A stretch of 64,000 nucleotides of DNA from NCBI GenBank assembly GCA_027494015.1, contig JAOSJP010000001.1, positions 813,073 through 877,072 on the forward strand. Direction: 5' to 3'. The notes beneath the pieces are model-generated. The model was not told the DNA's origin, did not search any database, and saw only the letters and a list, made by a program, of their open reading frames with translations. Position 1 is the stretch's first letter. Each line of letters opens with the position of its first letter. Below, piece by piece: positions 43,976-54,383 of this stretch. The stretch comes from Anaerolineae bacterium (GTDB taxonomy: Bacteria > Chloroflexota > Anaerolineae > Aggregatilineales > Aggregatilineaceae). The position numbers and the translations under genes are program-made.

Positions 43976-44746
43976 TCACGTGGCATCACGAAACAGCCGG
44001 TACCGCTTGTAAAAGCGCGTCTGGAGTTTGAGAGGATCAGAAGTCGCTGTGAATTCCACAAAGACCATTGACCCATCATCCAGCATTTTGACGCCTAAAG
44101 GGCGTACAGCCAGCCCAGGGTACTCCTGTTCAGCGTAGGCGACCATTGATGAGATCTGAACTCGATTGAGTTGGTCCTTCAAACTCGCGGGCTTGGCTTC
44201 AATAGGTATACAGAACCATTGCCCATCTGTATTGACCCCAAGATAAAGATCGTCCACTTCTATCTGCCCCATGTCTCGCACATAGGCCCTGAGATGGGAT
44301 TGGAGATGGTACGCGGTCAGGCTGGTGAAGATGTCAACCAGACGATTGTAGCGGATCTGAACCAACATACTCTGCTCGTCGCCTTTTGCGAACATGAGCA
44401 CAATTTCAGGTATCGCATTAGGAATATCCGTAATCTCCAGTTCCAGGGGCACGGCAAGTTCCACAGGAATATCCAGCCTGACCAGGGTGTATTTCCCTTT
44501 GCCCTCGCCTTTGATGACCCAGTTTCCATGCCTCACCATTTCTGGCGGGAAGTCCCGCCTTCCAGAACGATAAGAATAGATAATATCGGGTATATTCTTG
44601 ATATGTAACTCTTCTGCTATCTGATCCAGGAAATCCTTGTCAAAGGGTAATACCTCGGCTTCAAGGCCGTATTGCAGCGTCAGGCGTTTGAAGACTGCCA
44701 GAATCACCTCATCGTAACGTGAGAGACCTTCTACTTCATTTTCCAC
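43976..44746 (-). CDS. PD-(D/E)XK endonuclease-like protein, probable restriction partner
   Basis: A 256-residue protein converging on the methylase and sharing its AT-rich composition. Near residues 165-185 it has EVDDLYLGV followed by CIPIEAKP, that is D165/D166, E183 and K185, the D...E-x-K nuclease core. The start is taken as GTG 44746, which has a perfect AAGGAGGGG site eight bases upstream; an ATG at 44830 would add 28 residues without a ribosome site. I do not recognise the family. An intact nuclease next to a frameshifted methylase is notable. Confidence 0.65.
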   Translation of the reverse strand: MENEVEGLSRYDEVILAVFKRLTLQYGLEAEVLPFDKDFLDQIAEELHIKNIPDIIYSYRSGRRDFPPEMVRHGNWVIKGEGKGKYTLVRLDIPVELAVPLELEITDIPNAIPEIVLMFAKGDEQSMLVQIRYNRLVDIFTSLTAYHLQSHLRAYVRDMGQIEVDDLYLGVNTDGQWFCIPIEAKPASLKDQLNRVQISSMVAYAEQEYPGLAVRPLGVKMLDDGSMVFVEFTATSDPLKLQTRFYKRYRLFRDAT

Positions 44747-44958
44747 AGGTAACCCCTCCTTGCACCCTCTACATCTTCGGAGTATAGGGTCTTTTGCCAA
44801 CCAGTACCACTGCCATTCTTTTCGTATCATTCCGTCGTGACAGAAGTAACTATCCGCACCTTGCCCCTCATGTTATGCTGCATGGATTAGGCGTCTTTAC
44901 AATTGTTAGGTACAGATAAGCCATAGGACGCTCGCCATTGTTGTTGGGGAGAATTGCC

Positions 44959-46584
44959 TTGACCACGACCTCTGTGGATGTGCTGGTCATCGGCGGCGGC
45001 GCGACCGGAGCCGCCGCTCTTTACGATCTGGCGCGGCGCGGCGTGCGCGCCCTGCTGGTAGACCAGCTCGACTTCACCACCGGCACGTCGGGGCGCTATC
45101 ACGGCCTGCTCCATTCCGGCGGGCGCTACGCCGGGCGCGACCTGGAGACCGCCCGCGAGTGCATCGTCGAGAACCGGGTGCTGCGCCGCATCGTCCCCTT
45201 CGCTGTCGAGGACACGGGCGGGCTGTTCGTCGCCACGCCCGCCGATCCCGCTGACTTCCCCGCCCGCTGGCTGGACGGCTGCGCCAAAGCGGGCATCCCC
45301 ACCGAGCCGCTGAGCGCGGCCCAGGCCCGCGCCGAAGAACCCGCGCTGACCCCCGCCATCACCGCCGTCTACCGCGTGCCGGACGGGTCGGTGGACTCCT
45401 TCGACATGATTCACGGCTTCGTCGAGGCGGCGCGCGATCTGGGCAGCGACGCCTGGATTTACCAGCAGGTGACTGCGCTGCTGCGCGAAGGCGACGCCGT
45501 AGTTGGCGCGACGCTGCAAGACACGCGCAGCGGCGAGGAGCGCACTGTTCGCGCGGCCTGCGTGCTCAACGCGACCGGCCCCTGGGCGGGCGTCGTGGCG
45601 CAGTTGGCCGGGCTGGACGTGAGCGTGAAGTTCGACCGGGGCGCGATGATCGCCATGAACACGCGCTGGGTCAACACCATCGTCAACCGCCTGCGCCCCG
45701 CTTCCGACGGCGACATTCTGGTGCCGGTGGGCACGGTCTGCGTGCTGGGCACCACCTCCGTGCACACCGACGCGCCGGACGATTATCGCGTCGAAGCGTG
45801 GGAAGTGAGCAAGATTCTGGCCGAGGCCGACGTGGTGGTGCCGGGCATCCGTCACGGGCGGGCGCTGCGCGCCTGGGCGGGCGTGCGTCCGCTCTACGAG
45901 CCGCCCGAAGCCGGTCACGACGAGGCGCAGGGCCGCGAGGTGGCGCGCACCTTCTCCGTGCTGGATCACGCGGCGCTGGATGGCGTGCGCGGCCTGGTGA
46001 CCGTCACCGGCGGCAAGCTGACCACCTGCCGCCTGATGGCCGAAAAAGCGGTGGATGCCGTCTGCGCGCAGCTTGGCATCAGCGCGCCCTGCACCACCGC
46101 CGACGAAGTGCTGCCCATCCCCGCCGCGACCGCCGGGCGCTACCATCGCCTGGATCACCGCCTGCACAAGCTGGAGCACGGCGAGATGCCCGGCGAATTG
46201 GTCTGCGAGTGCGAGATGATCACCCGCCCGCAGCTTGAAGCGGCCATCGCCGCCTACGGCGATCAACCGGTCGCCCTGGACGACCTGCGCCGCGACCTGC
46301 GCCTGGGCATGGGGCCGTGCCAGGCGGGTTTTTGCAGCGTGCGCGCGGCGGGCATTCTGCAGGCGGTCAAGGGCCAGGCCAGCGCCGAAGCGACCGAAGT
46401 ATTGGGCGCGTTCGTGGACGAGCGCTTTCGCGGGGTGCGCCCCTTGCTGTGGGGCCACCAACTGCGCCAGCTTTACCTCGACGAGCTGATCTACCGCCGC
46501 ACGCTCGGCCTCGACCGGCTGCCCGGCGAGGGCATTTCCCAGGCGACAATCGCCGCGCCGGGCGAGGAGGCCGCCCATGGCTGA
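44959..46584 (+). CDS. glpA: Anaerobic-type glycerol-3-phosphate dehydrogenase subunit A
   Basis: A 541-residue flavoprotein that oxidises glycerol 3-phosphate to dihydroxyacetone phosphate. VDVLVIGGGATGAAALYDLA is the FAD motif, and TSGRYHGLLHSGGRYA is typical of the GlpA/GlpD family. The last 120 residues form a BFD-like 2Fe-2S domain with CECEMITRPQLEAAI and MGPCQAGFC, which GlpD lacks. The start is probably TTG 44959 after GGGGAGAA. It overlaps glpB by eight bases and works with GlpB and GlpC at the membrane. Confidence 0.95.
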   Translation: MTTTSVDVLVIGGGATGAAALYDLARRGVRALLVDQLDFTTGTSGRYHGLLHSGGRYAGRDLETARECIVENRVLRRIVPFAVEDTGGLFVATPADPADFPARWLDGCAKAGIPTEPLSAAQARAEEPALTPAITAVYRVPDGSVDSFDMIHGFVEAARDLGSDAWIYQQVTALLREGDAVVGATLQDTRSGEERTVRAACVLNATGPWAGVVAQLAGLDVSVKFDRGAMIAMNTRWVNTIVNRLRPASDGDILVPVGTVCVLGTTSVHTDAPDDYRVEAWEVSKILAEADVVVPGIRHGRALRAWAGVRPLYEPPEAGHDEAQGREVARTFSVLDHAALDGVRGLVTVTGGKLTTCRLMAEKAVDAVCAQLGISAPCTTADEVLPIPAATAGRYHRLDHRLHKLEHGEMPGELVCECEMITRPQLEAAIAAYGDQPVALDDLRRDLRLGMGPCQAGFCSVRAAGILQAVKGQASAEATEVLGAFVDERFRGVRPLLWGHQLRQLYLDELIYRRTLGLDRLPGEGISQATIAAPGEEAAHG

Positions 46585-47893
46585 GAAACGCAAGGCGAGC
46601 CGCTGCGCCATTGACACCACCCAGGGCCGGGGCAGCGATGTGATCGTCATCGGGGCGGGGCTGGCCGGGCTGCTGGCGGCAGTTCACGCCGTCAAAGCCG
46701 GGGCGCGCGTCCGCCTCATCGCCAACGGCTGGGGCCAGCAGATCGTCAGCCCCGGCTGGATCAGCGTGTGCGACCGCGCCGACGACGATGTGATCGCCGA
46801 AGTGCGCGGGTACGCCGCCCTGCACCCGGAGCACCCCTACGCCCTGGCCGGGCTGGACGCACTGGTCTGCGCGCTGGACCTGTTGCAGGACATCGCCGAG
46901 GAGATCGGCGAGCCGGTCGCCATGCGCCCCAGGGACGGGCACAACCTGCGCCTGCCGACCATGCTCGGCGCGATTCAGACGCCGCTGCTCGCCCCGCAGG
47001 GCATCGCCGCCGGCGACCTCGGTGAGGTCAGCGGGCCGCTCCTGATTGTGGGCTTCGCTGGCTGGCGCGACTTCTACCCGGCGCTGCTCGCCGGCAACCT
47101 GGGCGCGCAGGGCATCGCCGCGCGCGCGCTGACGGTGACTCTGCCCGCCGAGCGCGGATCGTGGGACGACTGGCCCGCCGATCTCGCCCGGCGCTTCGAC
47201 AACTCGGCTTTCCGGGCGGCAGTGCTGCGCCAGGTTCAGCCGCAGGTCAAGGACGCAGTGAGGGTCGGCTTTCCGGCGGTGCTGGGCATGGAGGGGCACG
47301 CCGAGGCCCTGCGCGAGTTCGAGGCGGGCCTGGGCTGCCCCGTCTTCGAGATTCCCACCCTGCCGCCCAGCCCGGCGGGGACGCGGCTGAGCAATGGCAT
47401 TCGCCGCTGGCTGCTGCGTCGCCGGGCGCGGGTGCAGGTCGGGCACGCGGTTGTGCGCGGCATCGTGGAGGGCGGGCGCTGCACCGGCGTCGAGGTCGGC
47501 GCGCTGGGGCACACCAACCCCTTCCACGCCGACGCCTTCATCCTGGCGACGGGCGGGCTGTACAACGGCGGCATCCAGAGCGACGAGACGGGCCGCCTGT
47601 GGGAGCCGATCTTCGGCTTCCCGGTCAGCGCGCCGGAGGGCGAGGGGCGTGAAGCGTGGTACGGCGAGCGGCTGCTGGCTGAGCGCGGCCACGCCATTCA
47701 CCGCCAGGCCGGGCTGCGCGTCAACGCGCAGATGCAGCCGCTGGACGCGGAGGGCGCGCCTGTGCTGGAAAACGTCTTCGCCGCCGGGCACCTGCTGGCG
47801 GGCTTCAACCCGCTGACCGATGGCTGCGCCGAGGGTGTGGCCCTGGCGACGGCCTACAAAGCGGTGTGCGCGGCTTTTGCGGCGCGGGCGTGA
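46577..47893 (+). CDS. glpB: Anaerobic glycerol-3-phosphate dehydrogenase subunit B
   Basis: A 438-residue flavin-binding subunit. An extended N-terminus of about 20 residues precedes DVIVIGAGLAGLLAAVHAVK, the FAD motif. The C-terminus has GHLLAGFNPLTDGCAEGVALA, the second flavin contact and a standard ending in this family. It forms the catalytic dimer with GlpA, whose stop it overlaps. A hairpin at 47908-47931 separates it from glpC, unlike the tight glpA-glpB junction. Confidence 0.92.
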   Translation: MAEKRKASRCAIDTTQGRGSDVIVIGAGLAGLLAAVHAVKAGARVRLIANGWGQQIVSPGWISVCDRADDDVIAEVRGYAALHPEHPYALAGLDALVCALDLLQDIAEEIGEPVAMRPRDGHNLRLPTMLGAIQTPLLAPQGIAAGDLGEVSGPLLIVGFAGWRDFYPALLAGNLGAQGIAARALTVTLPAERGSWDDWPADLARRFDNSAFRAAVLRQVQPQVKDAVRVGFPAVLGMEGHAEALREFEAGLGCPVFEIPTLPPSPAGTRLSNGIRRWLLRRRARVQVGHAVVRGIVEGGRCTGVEVGALGHTNPFHADAFILATGGLYNGGIQSDETGRLWEPIFGFPVSAPEGEGREAWYGERLLAERGHAIHRQAGLRVNAQMQPLDAEGAPVLENVFAAGHLLAGFNPLTDGCAEGVALATAYKAVCAAFAARA

Positions 47894-47907
47894 GAGTTCT
47901 CATAAGA

Positions 47908-47931
47908 GGAGAAGCCCTTACGGGCTTCTCC
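47908..47931 (+). terminator. Hairpin in the glpB-glpC spacer
   Basis: A perfect 10-bp stem GGAGAAGCCC (47908-47917) and GGGCTTCTCC (47922-47931) with a TTAC loop is followed by the short palindrome GAAGGCACATGCCTTC at 47932-47947. No long T-run follows, so it may attenuate transcription or stabilise the glpAB transcript rather than fully terminate. Confidence 0.6.
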
Positions 47932-48006
47932 GAAGGCACATGCCTTCCACCTCCAGACAACTGGATTAACCTGATTGTAGCACAGTTCAACAATTGACAC
48001 ATCCCT

Positions 48007-49320
48007 ATGGCTGACCATTCAACCACCCTCATTGACCTGACCCCCTTCACGGCGGATCACTGCCTGAAGTGCAACATCTGCACGTCGGCCTGTCCCGTCG
48101 CGCCGGTGACGCCGCTCTTCCCCGGCCCCAAGACGGTCGGGCCGCAGGCGCAGCGCCTGCGTCTGCCGGGTGAGCCGTCGCCCGATCACTCGATTGACTA
48201 CTGCTCCGGCTGCGGCATCTGCACGCTGGTCTGCCCGCACGGCGTGAAGGTGATGGAGATCAACACGCAGGCCAAAGCCGTGCTCACCCAGACGCACGGC
48301 ATGTCGCCGCGCAACTGGTTCCTCAGCCGCAACGAGCTATGGGGCCGCCTGGGGACGCCCTTCGCGCCGCTGGCCAACTTCGGCGTGCGCAATCGCTGGC
48401 TGCGCCTGATCGTCGAGAAGACGTTCAAGGTCTCGGCGCGCGGGCCGCTGCCCGGCTGGGCCGGCTACACCTTCCGCGGCTGGTGGAAGCGCGAGCTGAA
48501 GCGACGCCCGCGCCCGCAGCCCGCCTCCGACGTGCAGCGCGTGGTTTACTTCCACGGCTGCTCGACCAACACCTACGAGCCGCACATCGGCAAGCTGGCC
48601 GTGGCCGTGCTGGAGCATATCGGGCTGCACGTCGAGATTCCCCCACAGACGTGCTGCGGGCTGCCCGCGCAGTCCAACGGCGATTTCGCGGCGGCGCGGC
48701 GCTACGCGCGCACCAACATCGAGTCGCTGGTCGAGTACGCGCGGCGGGGCATCCCCATCGTCGGCACGTCGGCAAGCTGCATCACGGCGATCAAGGGCGA
48801 CTACCACCACGTGCTGGGCCTGGACGACGAGGACGCGCTGCTGGTCGCAGCCAACACCTATGACTTCATGGAGTACCTGGCTAAGCTAGACTACGAGGGC
48901 CGCCTGCCCCGTGACTTCCAGCCGGTTGAGGCGGAGCTGCCCTACCACGCGCCGTGCCAGCTCAAGGCGCACGGCATGGGCCGCCCGGCGCTGGACGTGC
49001 TCGATCTGATTCCGGGGCTGCGCTGCTGGGAGATTGACGCCGACTGCTGCGGCATCGCCGGGACGTATGGCTACAAGGCGGAGAAACGCGAGATCGCCGA
49101 GGCGGTGGGCCGGCCCATCGTTGAGCAAGTCGGCGCGGCGGGCGCGAGGCTGGTCGTCTGCGACACGGAGACGTGCCGCTGGCAGATTACTTCGCTGACA
49201 GGGGCAAAGTCGGTGCACCCGGTCGAGTTGGTGGCGCTGGCTTACGGGCTGACGGTGGATCGCTACACACCGCCGCTGCGGGCGGGCGAGTTCGCGCGCG
49301 TCGCGGCAGGCGGGCTGTAA
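48007..49320 (+). CDS. glpC: Anaerobic glycerol-3-phosphate dehydrogenase subunit C
   Basis: A 437-residue iron-sulfur subunit. Two 4Fe-4S motifs lie near the N-terminus: CLKCNICTSACPVAP and CSGCGICTLVCPHGV. Two cysteine-rich CCG domains follow, marked by QTCCGLPAQSNGD and DADCCGIAGTYG. It is the membrane-associated electron carrier from GlpAB to quinone. It is the last gene of the operon, 113 bases after glpB. glpK lies nearby but on the opposite strand at 52370. Confidence 0.93.
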   Translation: MADHSTTLIDLTPFTADHCLKCNICTSACPVAPVTPLFPGPKTVGPQAQRLRLPGEPSPDHSIDYCSGCGICTLVCPHGVKVMEINTQAKAVLTQTHGMSPRNWFLSRNELWGRLGTPFAPLANFGVRNRWLRLIVEKTFKVSARGPLPGWAGYTFRGWWKRELKRRPRPQPASDVQRVVYFHGCSTNTYEPHIGKLAVAVLEHIGLHVEIPPQTCCGLPAQSNGDFAAARRYARTNIESLVEYARRGIPIVGTSASCITAIKGDYHHVLGLDDEDALLVAANTYDFMEYLAKLDYEGRLPRDFQPVEAELPYHAPCQLKAHGMGRPALDVLDLIPGLRCWEIDADCCGIAGTYGYKAEKREIAEAVGRPIVEQVGAAGARLVVCDTETCRWQITSLTGAKSVHPVELVALAYGLTVDRYTPPLRAGEFARVAAGGL

Positions 49321-49638
49321 GCAGGGTAACCTCACCCCCTGGCCTCGCTACGCTCGGCCTTTCCCCCTCGTGACACTGTTGGCGAACGGCCCCCCTTGGG
49401 GCGTAGTGCAGCACACCCCTACGAACCCCGCGCCGATCAAAGCGTTTTTGTAGGGGCGAGTTTGCAAACCCGCCCCTACGAAACCGGCGCGTGCCTGGTT
49501 CGCCAACAGCCTCCTTCGTGGGGGAAGGGTTGGGGATGGGGGGATAGGCACGGCTCAAGATGTGGGTAATGCATAGCCGCTGGCGGAGAGGGAGGAGGGG
49601 GCGCATCAGCGCCGAGCAGGAGTGAAGTTAAGGAATGT
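49321..49638. repeat. Intergenic repeats, including the opposite-strand copy of the 134-bp element
   Basis: An AACCTCACCCCCTGG element is interrupted at 49376-49509 by the CTGTTGGCGA-ended element described at 5724-5857, here inverted and equally 134 bp long. Its inner GTAGGGGCGAGTTTG palindrome is at 49450-49479. No coding frame. Confidence 0.75.
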
Positions 49639-50133
49639 TCAGCCCTCGCCCGCATCGCCGCCCGCCCCGGCCAACTCGCGGTGCAACACCCATTTGACCG
49701 TCCACAGGCCCTCCACGAGGTCGAAACAGGCCGTGCTGCTCGTGGCAAGCCACACCGGCGGCTGAGCCGTGTCCGCGCGCAGCAGCGCGGCGGCCAGCCG
49801 CTCCATGAACGGGTTGTGCCCGACGAGCATCACCGGCTCCGTCTCCAGCGCCAGCTCGCGGGCCAGCTCGTCCACCGGGTCGTCGAAGAGCAGGCCGCGC
49901 ACGGCGACCACGCCGCCCGCCGGCTTGATCTGCCTGGCGAAGATATCGGCGGTCTGCTGGGCGCGCAGCAAGCCGCTGTGCCGAATCTGGTGGACGGTGA
50001 TCCCCGCGCGGGCCAGCCATTCGGCCAGCGCCGTCACCTCGGATTCGCCGCGCCCGGTCAGCGGACGATCCTCGTCATGGGCGTACTTCGGGTCTTTCGA
50101 CGCCTTGCCGTGCCGAACCAGGATCACGCGCAT
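49639..50133 (-). CDS. sixA: Phosphohistidine phosphatase SixA-like
   Basis: A 164-residue histidine phosphatase superfamily enzyme. The catalytic RHG motif is at residues 7-9. RPLTGRGESEVTALAEWL and SGLLRAQQTADIF follow, and the second catalytic His lies in VMLVGHNPFMERLA. SixA removes phosphate from histidine-containing phosphotransfer domains or PTS proteins; the length and motif spacing fit SixA better than sugar phosphatases. The ribosome site is AGGAGGGAG. It lies 18 bases after the small nuclease-like gene at 50152 on the same strand. Confidence 0.88.
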   Translation of the reverse strand: MRVILVRHGKASKDPKYAHDEDRPLTGRGESEVTALAEWLARAGITVHQIRHSGLLRAQQTADIFARQIKPAGGVVAVRGLLFDDPVDELARELALETEPVMLVGHNPFMERLAAALLRADTAQPPVWLATSSTACFDLVEGLWTVKWVLHRELAGAGGDAGEG

Positions 50134-50151
50134 TGGAATCTCCCTCCTGCC

Positions 50152-50634
50152 TCAGCGATCCTCGTCATCTGGTTTTCCCGCCTGCCTGCGCCGCAGATAG
50201 TCCAGCGACTCGCCCGCCTCATCCGTTTTATCCAGCAGCGCCGCCCAGAACTCGTCCAGGTTCAGCGGCTCGAAGCCGCGCCACGTCACGCGGAAAGCCC
50301 GCGTCCGCATGAACAGGAAGAGCCGCTCGCCGCGCTCGGTGCGCAGATGGTTGGCGACGTTGGGCAGCAGCAGGTCATCGCGCGCCTCGAAGCGCCCCTT
50401 GACCTCCACCCAGCACTTGAGGTCGGGCAGGCGAAAGTCTACCAGGTAGCGCCCGCCGCCGACGCGCTCCGGCTCGTATTGCCAGGCGATGCCGCGCCGG
50501 TCAAGCTCCTGGGCGAAGGTCACTTCCAGGCGCGAGCGCATGAGCGCGCCCCGGTAGATGCTCTCGGTCGCCGCGCCGCGCCGCGGGCCGCGCGCGGCGC
50601 GCGGCTTGCCGGGCGGGGACTCGTCGGGGGGCAT
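50152..50634 (-). CDS. Small PD-(D/E)XK nuclease-like protein
   Basis: A 160-residue protein. After a Lys/Arg-rich start, SRLEVTFAQELDRRGIAWQY leads to YLVDFRLPDLKCWVEVKG. That is a classic D...(about 10)...E-x-K nuclease core, as in Vsr, DUF559 and phage T7 endonuclease I-like proteins. The remaining C-terminus is helical and acidic. It is unlinked to any obvious methylase, so DNA repair or mobile-element processing is as likely as restriction. No precise family is assigned. Confidence 0.7.
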   Translation of the reverse strand: MPPDESPPGKPRAARGPRRGAATESIYRGALMRSRLEVTFAQELDRRGIAWQYEPERVGGGRYLVDFRLPDLKCWVEVKGRFEARDDLLLPNVANHLRTERGERLFLFMRTRAFRVTWRGFEPLNLDEFWAALLDKTDEAGESLDYLRRRQAGKPDDEDR

Positions 50635-50752
50635 AGGCTGCTCCGGGAGAAAAGGTGATCAGTTTTCGGTGATCAGTGATCAGTAGGGCCTGGTCTCGGC
50701 ACGGTCTCTCTTCTTGCCAGCCAGCCGCTGACCACTGATCACTGACAACCGA

Positions 50753-51493
50753 TCACTGACGCATCCTCCTCTGCCGCAGCACTTCGAAGGCGATCACCGC
50801 CGTCGCCGCTGCTGTGCCCAGCGACTGGTCGAAGGCGCTGCCATAGGGAATGGCCAGGCGCAGGTCGGCCCCCTGGCGAAAAGAGCGGGTGATGCCGCGC
50901 TTCTCCCCGCCGATGATCAGGAACAACGGGCCGGTCAGGTCGGCGTCGTAGAGCGGGATGGCGCGCTCCTCATCGGCGACGGCCACGCGCAGCCCGCGCG
51001 CCCGGAAGTGCTCCGCCGCCCCTGCTACCGTCTCGGCGATGGCGACGGGCAGCCACTCCGACGCGCCCGCCGAAGCCCGCGCCACCACGCCCGCCGCCGA
51101 CAGCCAGTTGCGCGGGCGCAGCACCAGCCCGTCACACCCGGCGGCGTAAAGCGCGCGCACCGCCTGCCCGAAGTTGAACGGGTCTTCCACGCCGTCAATC
51201 ATGGCGGCGAAAGGCGCGGGACTGTCCGCCGCCAGGTCGTCGAGCGCCACGAAGCGACGCGGTCCGGCCAGCGCGACGACTCCGCCGTGCGTGCGGCCAC
51301 CGGCGTGCGCGTCAATCTCGTCCGCTGCGACGCGCCACACGGGGATTCCAGCGGCGGCGGCGGCGTGTTCCAGCCAGGCGATGCCCTGGTCGCGCTTGTC
51401 GTGGCGCAGGTAGATCGCCTGGATCGGGCGGCTGCCGGCCTTCAGCGCCGCGCGCACCGAGATGAAGCCTTCCAGAACTGTCTGCTCGCTCAC
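50753..51493 (-). CDS. SpoU/TrmH-family RNA 2'-O-methyltransferase (RlmB-like)
   Basis: A 246-residue knotted methyltransferase that should methylate the ribose of a guanosine in 23S rRNA or tRNA. The start is GTG 51493 after GGGGGAGAGG. Residues about 10-75 form the RNA substrate-binding domain (LEGFISVRAALKAGSRPIQA). The SPOUT core has FAAMIDGVEDPFNFGQAVRA, FLIIGGEKRGI and LAIPYGSAFDQSLGTAAATA, where the last block replaces the more usual SLN of the family. TGATCAGTG-type repeats follow its stop. Confidence 0.88.
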   Translation of the reverse strand: MSEQTVLEGFISVRAALKAGSRPIQAIYLRHDKRDQGIAWLEHAAAAAGIPVWRVAADEIDAHAGGRTHGGVVALAGPRRFVALDDLAADSPAPFAAMIDGVEDPFNFGQAVRALYAAGCDGLVLRPRNWLSAAGVVARASAGASEWLPVAIAETVAGAAEHFRARGLRVAVADEERAIPLYDADLTGPLFLIIGGEKRGITRSFRQGADLRLAIPYGSAFDQSLGTAAATAVIAFEVLRQRRMRQ

Positions 51494-51527
51494 CTGCGCC
51501 TCTCCCCCGGCGCATCCCGCCGCACGA

Positions 51528-52235
51528 TCACCGCCGCTCGCGCACATCCTCCGGCGCGTCTACCCCGCCCAACTGCGTGATCACCGCGCGGAAGGACTCT
51601 TCCAGCCACGTCTGCGCCCGCGCAGCGAAGCCTCGCTGGTCCAGAAGTGTCTCCAGATGATCAAAGACGGCGCGCGCTTCGCAGATGTCGAGGCTGAAAT
51701 GACCGGCTCCTTCGCTCGCCGCGCGCGAGGCGTCGAACGTCGTGCCGTGCCGCCGGTTGATCGTAGCGCCGCGCTCGAAGTGCGGGCCGACGGCGATGTA
51801 GAAACGCCAGCGGCGCCCCCGCGCCATCTCGATCACGGCGTCAATGCCGTCCCCCCACACCACCTGGGCATAGCCGCAGCCCCGATGGTATCGGGTGGCC
51901 AGATCTACCAGCGCTTCGTCGTCCAGGTGATCGGCCTCATACTCGCCCAGGTTGTCGTCCAGGTGAAAAGCGCATTTCAGCCCGGCGCGCAGCGAAGCCC
52001 GCTCCGCCAGCTCAAAGGCCTGCTCGCGCGGCAGACCGGCCAGCTCCTCCAGCGCGCGCACGAACAGCAGCGTCGCGCCGGGGAATTGCGGGCCGAGGTC
52101 GCGCCAGGCGTCTGCGCCACGCTGCACCACCACCCAGCGATCCCCTACGCGTTCCAGAATCGCGGCGACGGGCCGGCCATCCACGCAGCGCGGGTAGCGG
52201 CTGTTCTGCTGAGTCCAGTAGCTTTCAGGATTCAT
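51528..52235 (-). CDS. Unrecognised protein of 235 residues
   Basis: The ATG at 52235 has AAGGAGATGAG upstream. The sequence starts MNPESYWTQQNSRYPRCVDG and has conserved-looking blocks AFHLDDNLGEYEADHLDDEA and EMARGRRWRFYIAVGPHFER. It contains no signal peptide or transmembrane segment, and no family is recognised. It begins upstream of the SPOUT methyltransferase on the same strand, with a 34-base gap. Acidic and His-rich patches in the first block could bind a metal. Confidence 0.6.
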   Translation of the reverse strand: MNPESYWTQQNSRYPRCVDGRPVAAILERVGDRWVVVQRGADAWRDLGPQFPGATLLFVRALEELAGLPREQAFELAERASLRAGLKCAFHLDDNLGEYEADHLDDEALVDLATRYHRGCGYAQVVWGDGIDAVIEMARGRRWRFYIAVGPHFERGATINRRHGTTFDASRAASEGAGHFSLDICEARAVFDHLETLLDQRGFAARAQTWLEESFRAVITQLGGVDAPEDVRERR

Positions 52236-52369
52236 CGAGCAATCTCATCTCCTTGCACGTGACACGAGACCTGAATGGCGCAGCCACCAGTGAGAACACG
52301 CCATGCGCGCGGGGTGCGCTCGGAGCGTGGCGCTGATCTGCGCGCTGAAGACCGACGACCGAAAGCTGA

Positions 52370-53869
<1,500 letters not shown>

Positions 53870-54383
53870 GATCGCTAAGCACCTTTCGCAAGAGCATTAT
53901 TGCGGCGGAACTGCGTCCCATTATACCAGGCTCGCGCCGTTTCGGGCCGCGTGGGGGTGAGGTGGCAGTGTATCCTTGTCGGTTGAAACTCGTCACACAG
54001 GGATGGCCCCCCATCCCGGCCCTTCCCCACGAGGGGGGAGAGCAGGCCTGGACGAAAAGTGGCCCTCCCTGCTCCCCTTCCCGGCCAGCGTGGGGGAAGG
54101 GGCTGGGGATGGGGGCACAAGCCAGTGCCCGCTCCATTTCAACCGAATTCGATACACTACCGGAAAGCTCGGCTGGAGATTTGACATTCAACACGGGTTG
54201 AGCGCATAGGCGTCTGTAGGGGAGGGTTTGCAAACGCCCCTACGCACTGGCGCAGCAGAGCAGCGCCCGCCGCCCGACGGGGTTCGCTCGCAGGAATCGA
54301 ACGGCGCGGGGACGCCGCGCCGCCAATGGACAGCTTATCCACACGCCTGTTGACAGGTTATCAACAACACATGCTGGCCGCCG
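53870..54383. repeat. Intergenic region with palindromic repeats
   Basis: Between glpK and the Rieske-like gene there are CCTTCCCCACGAGG and CCAGCGTGGGGGAAGG hairpins (54000-54115), a GTAGGGGAGGGTTTG palindrome missing part of one arm (54216-54243), and no coding evidence. Confidence 0.65.

Noticed and set aside
44887..46650. 587-codon open frame opposite glpA
   Set aside because: glpA and glpB motifs are unambiguous; this is a high-GC shadow frame.
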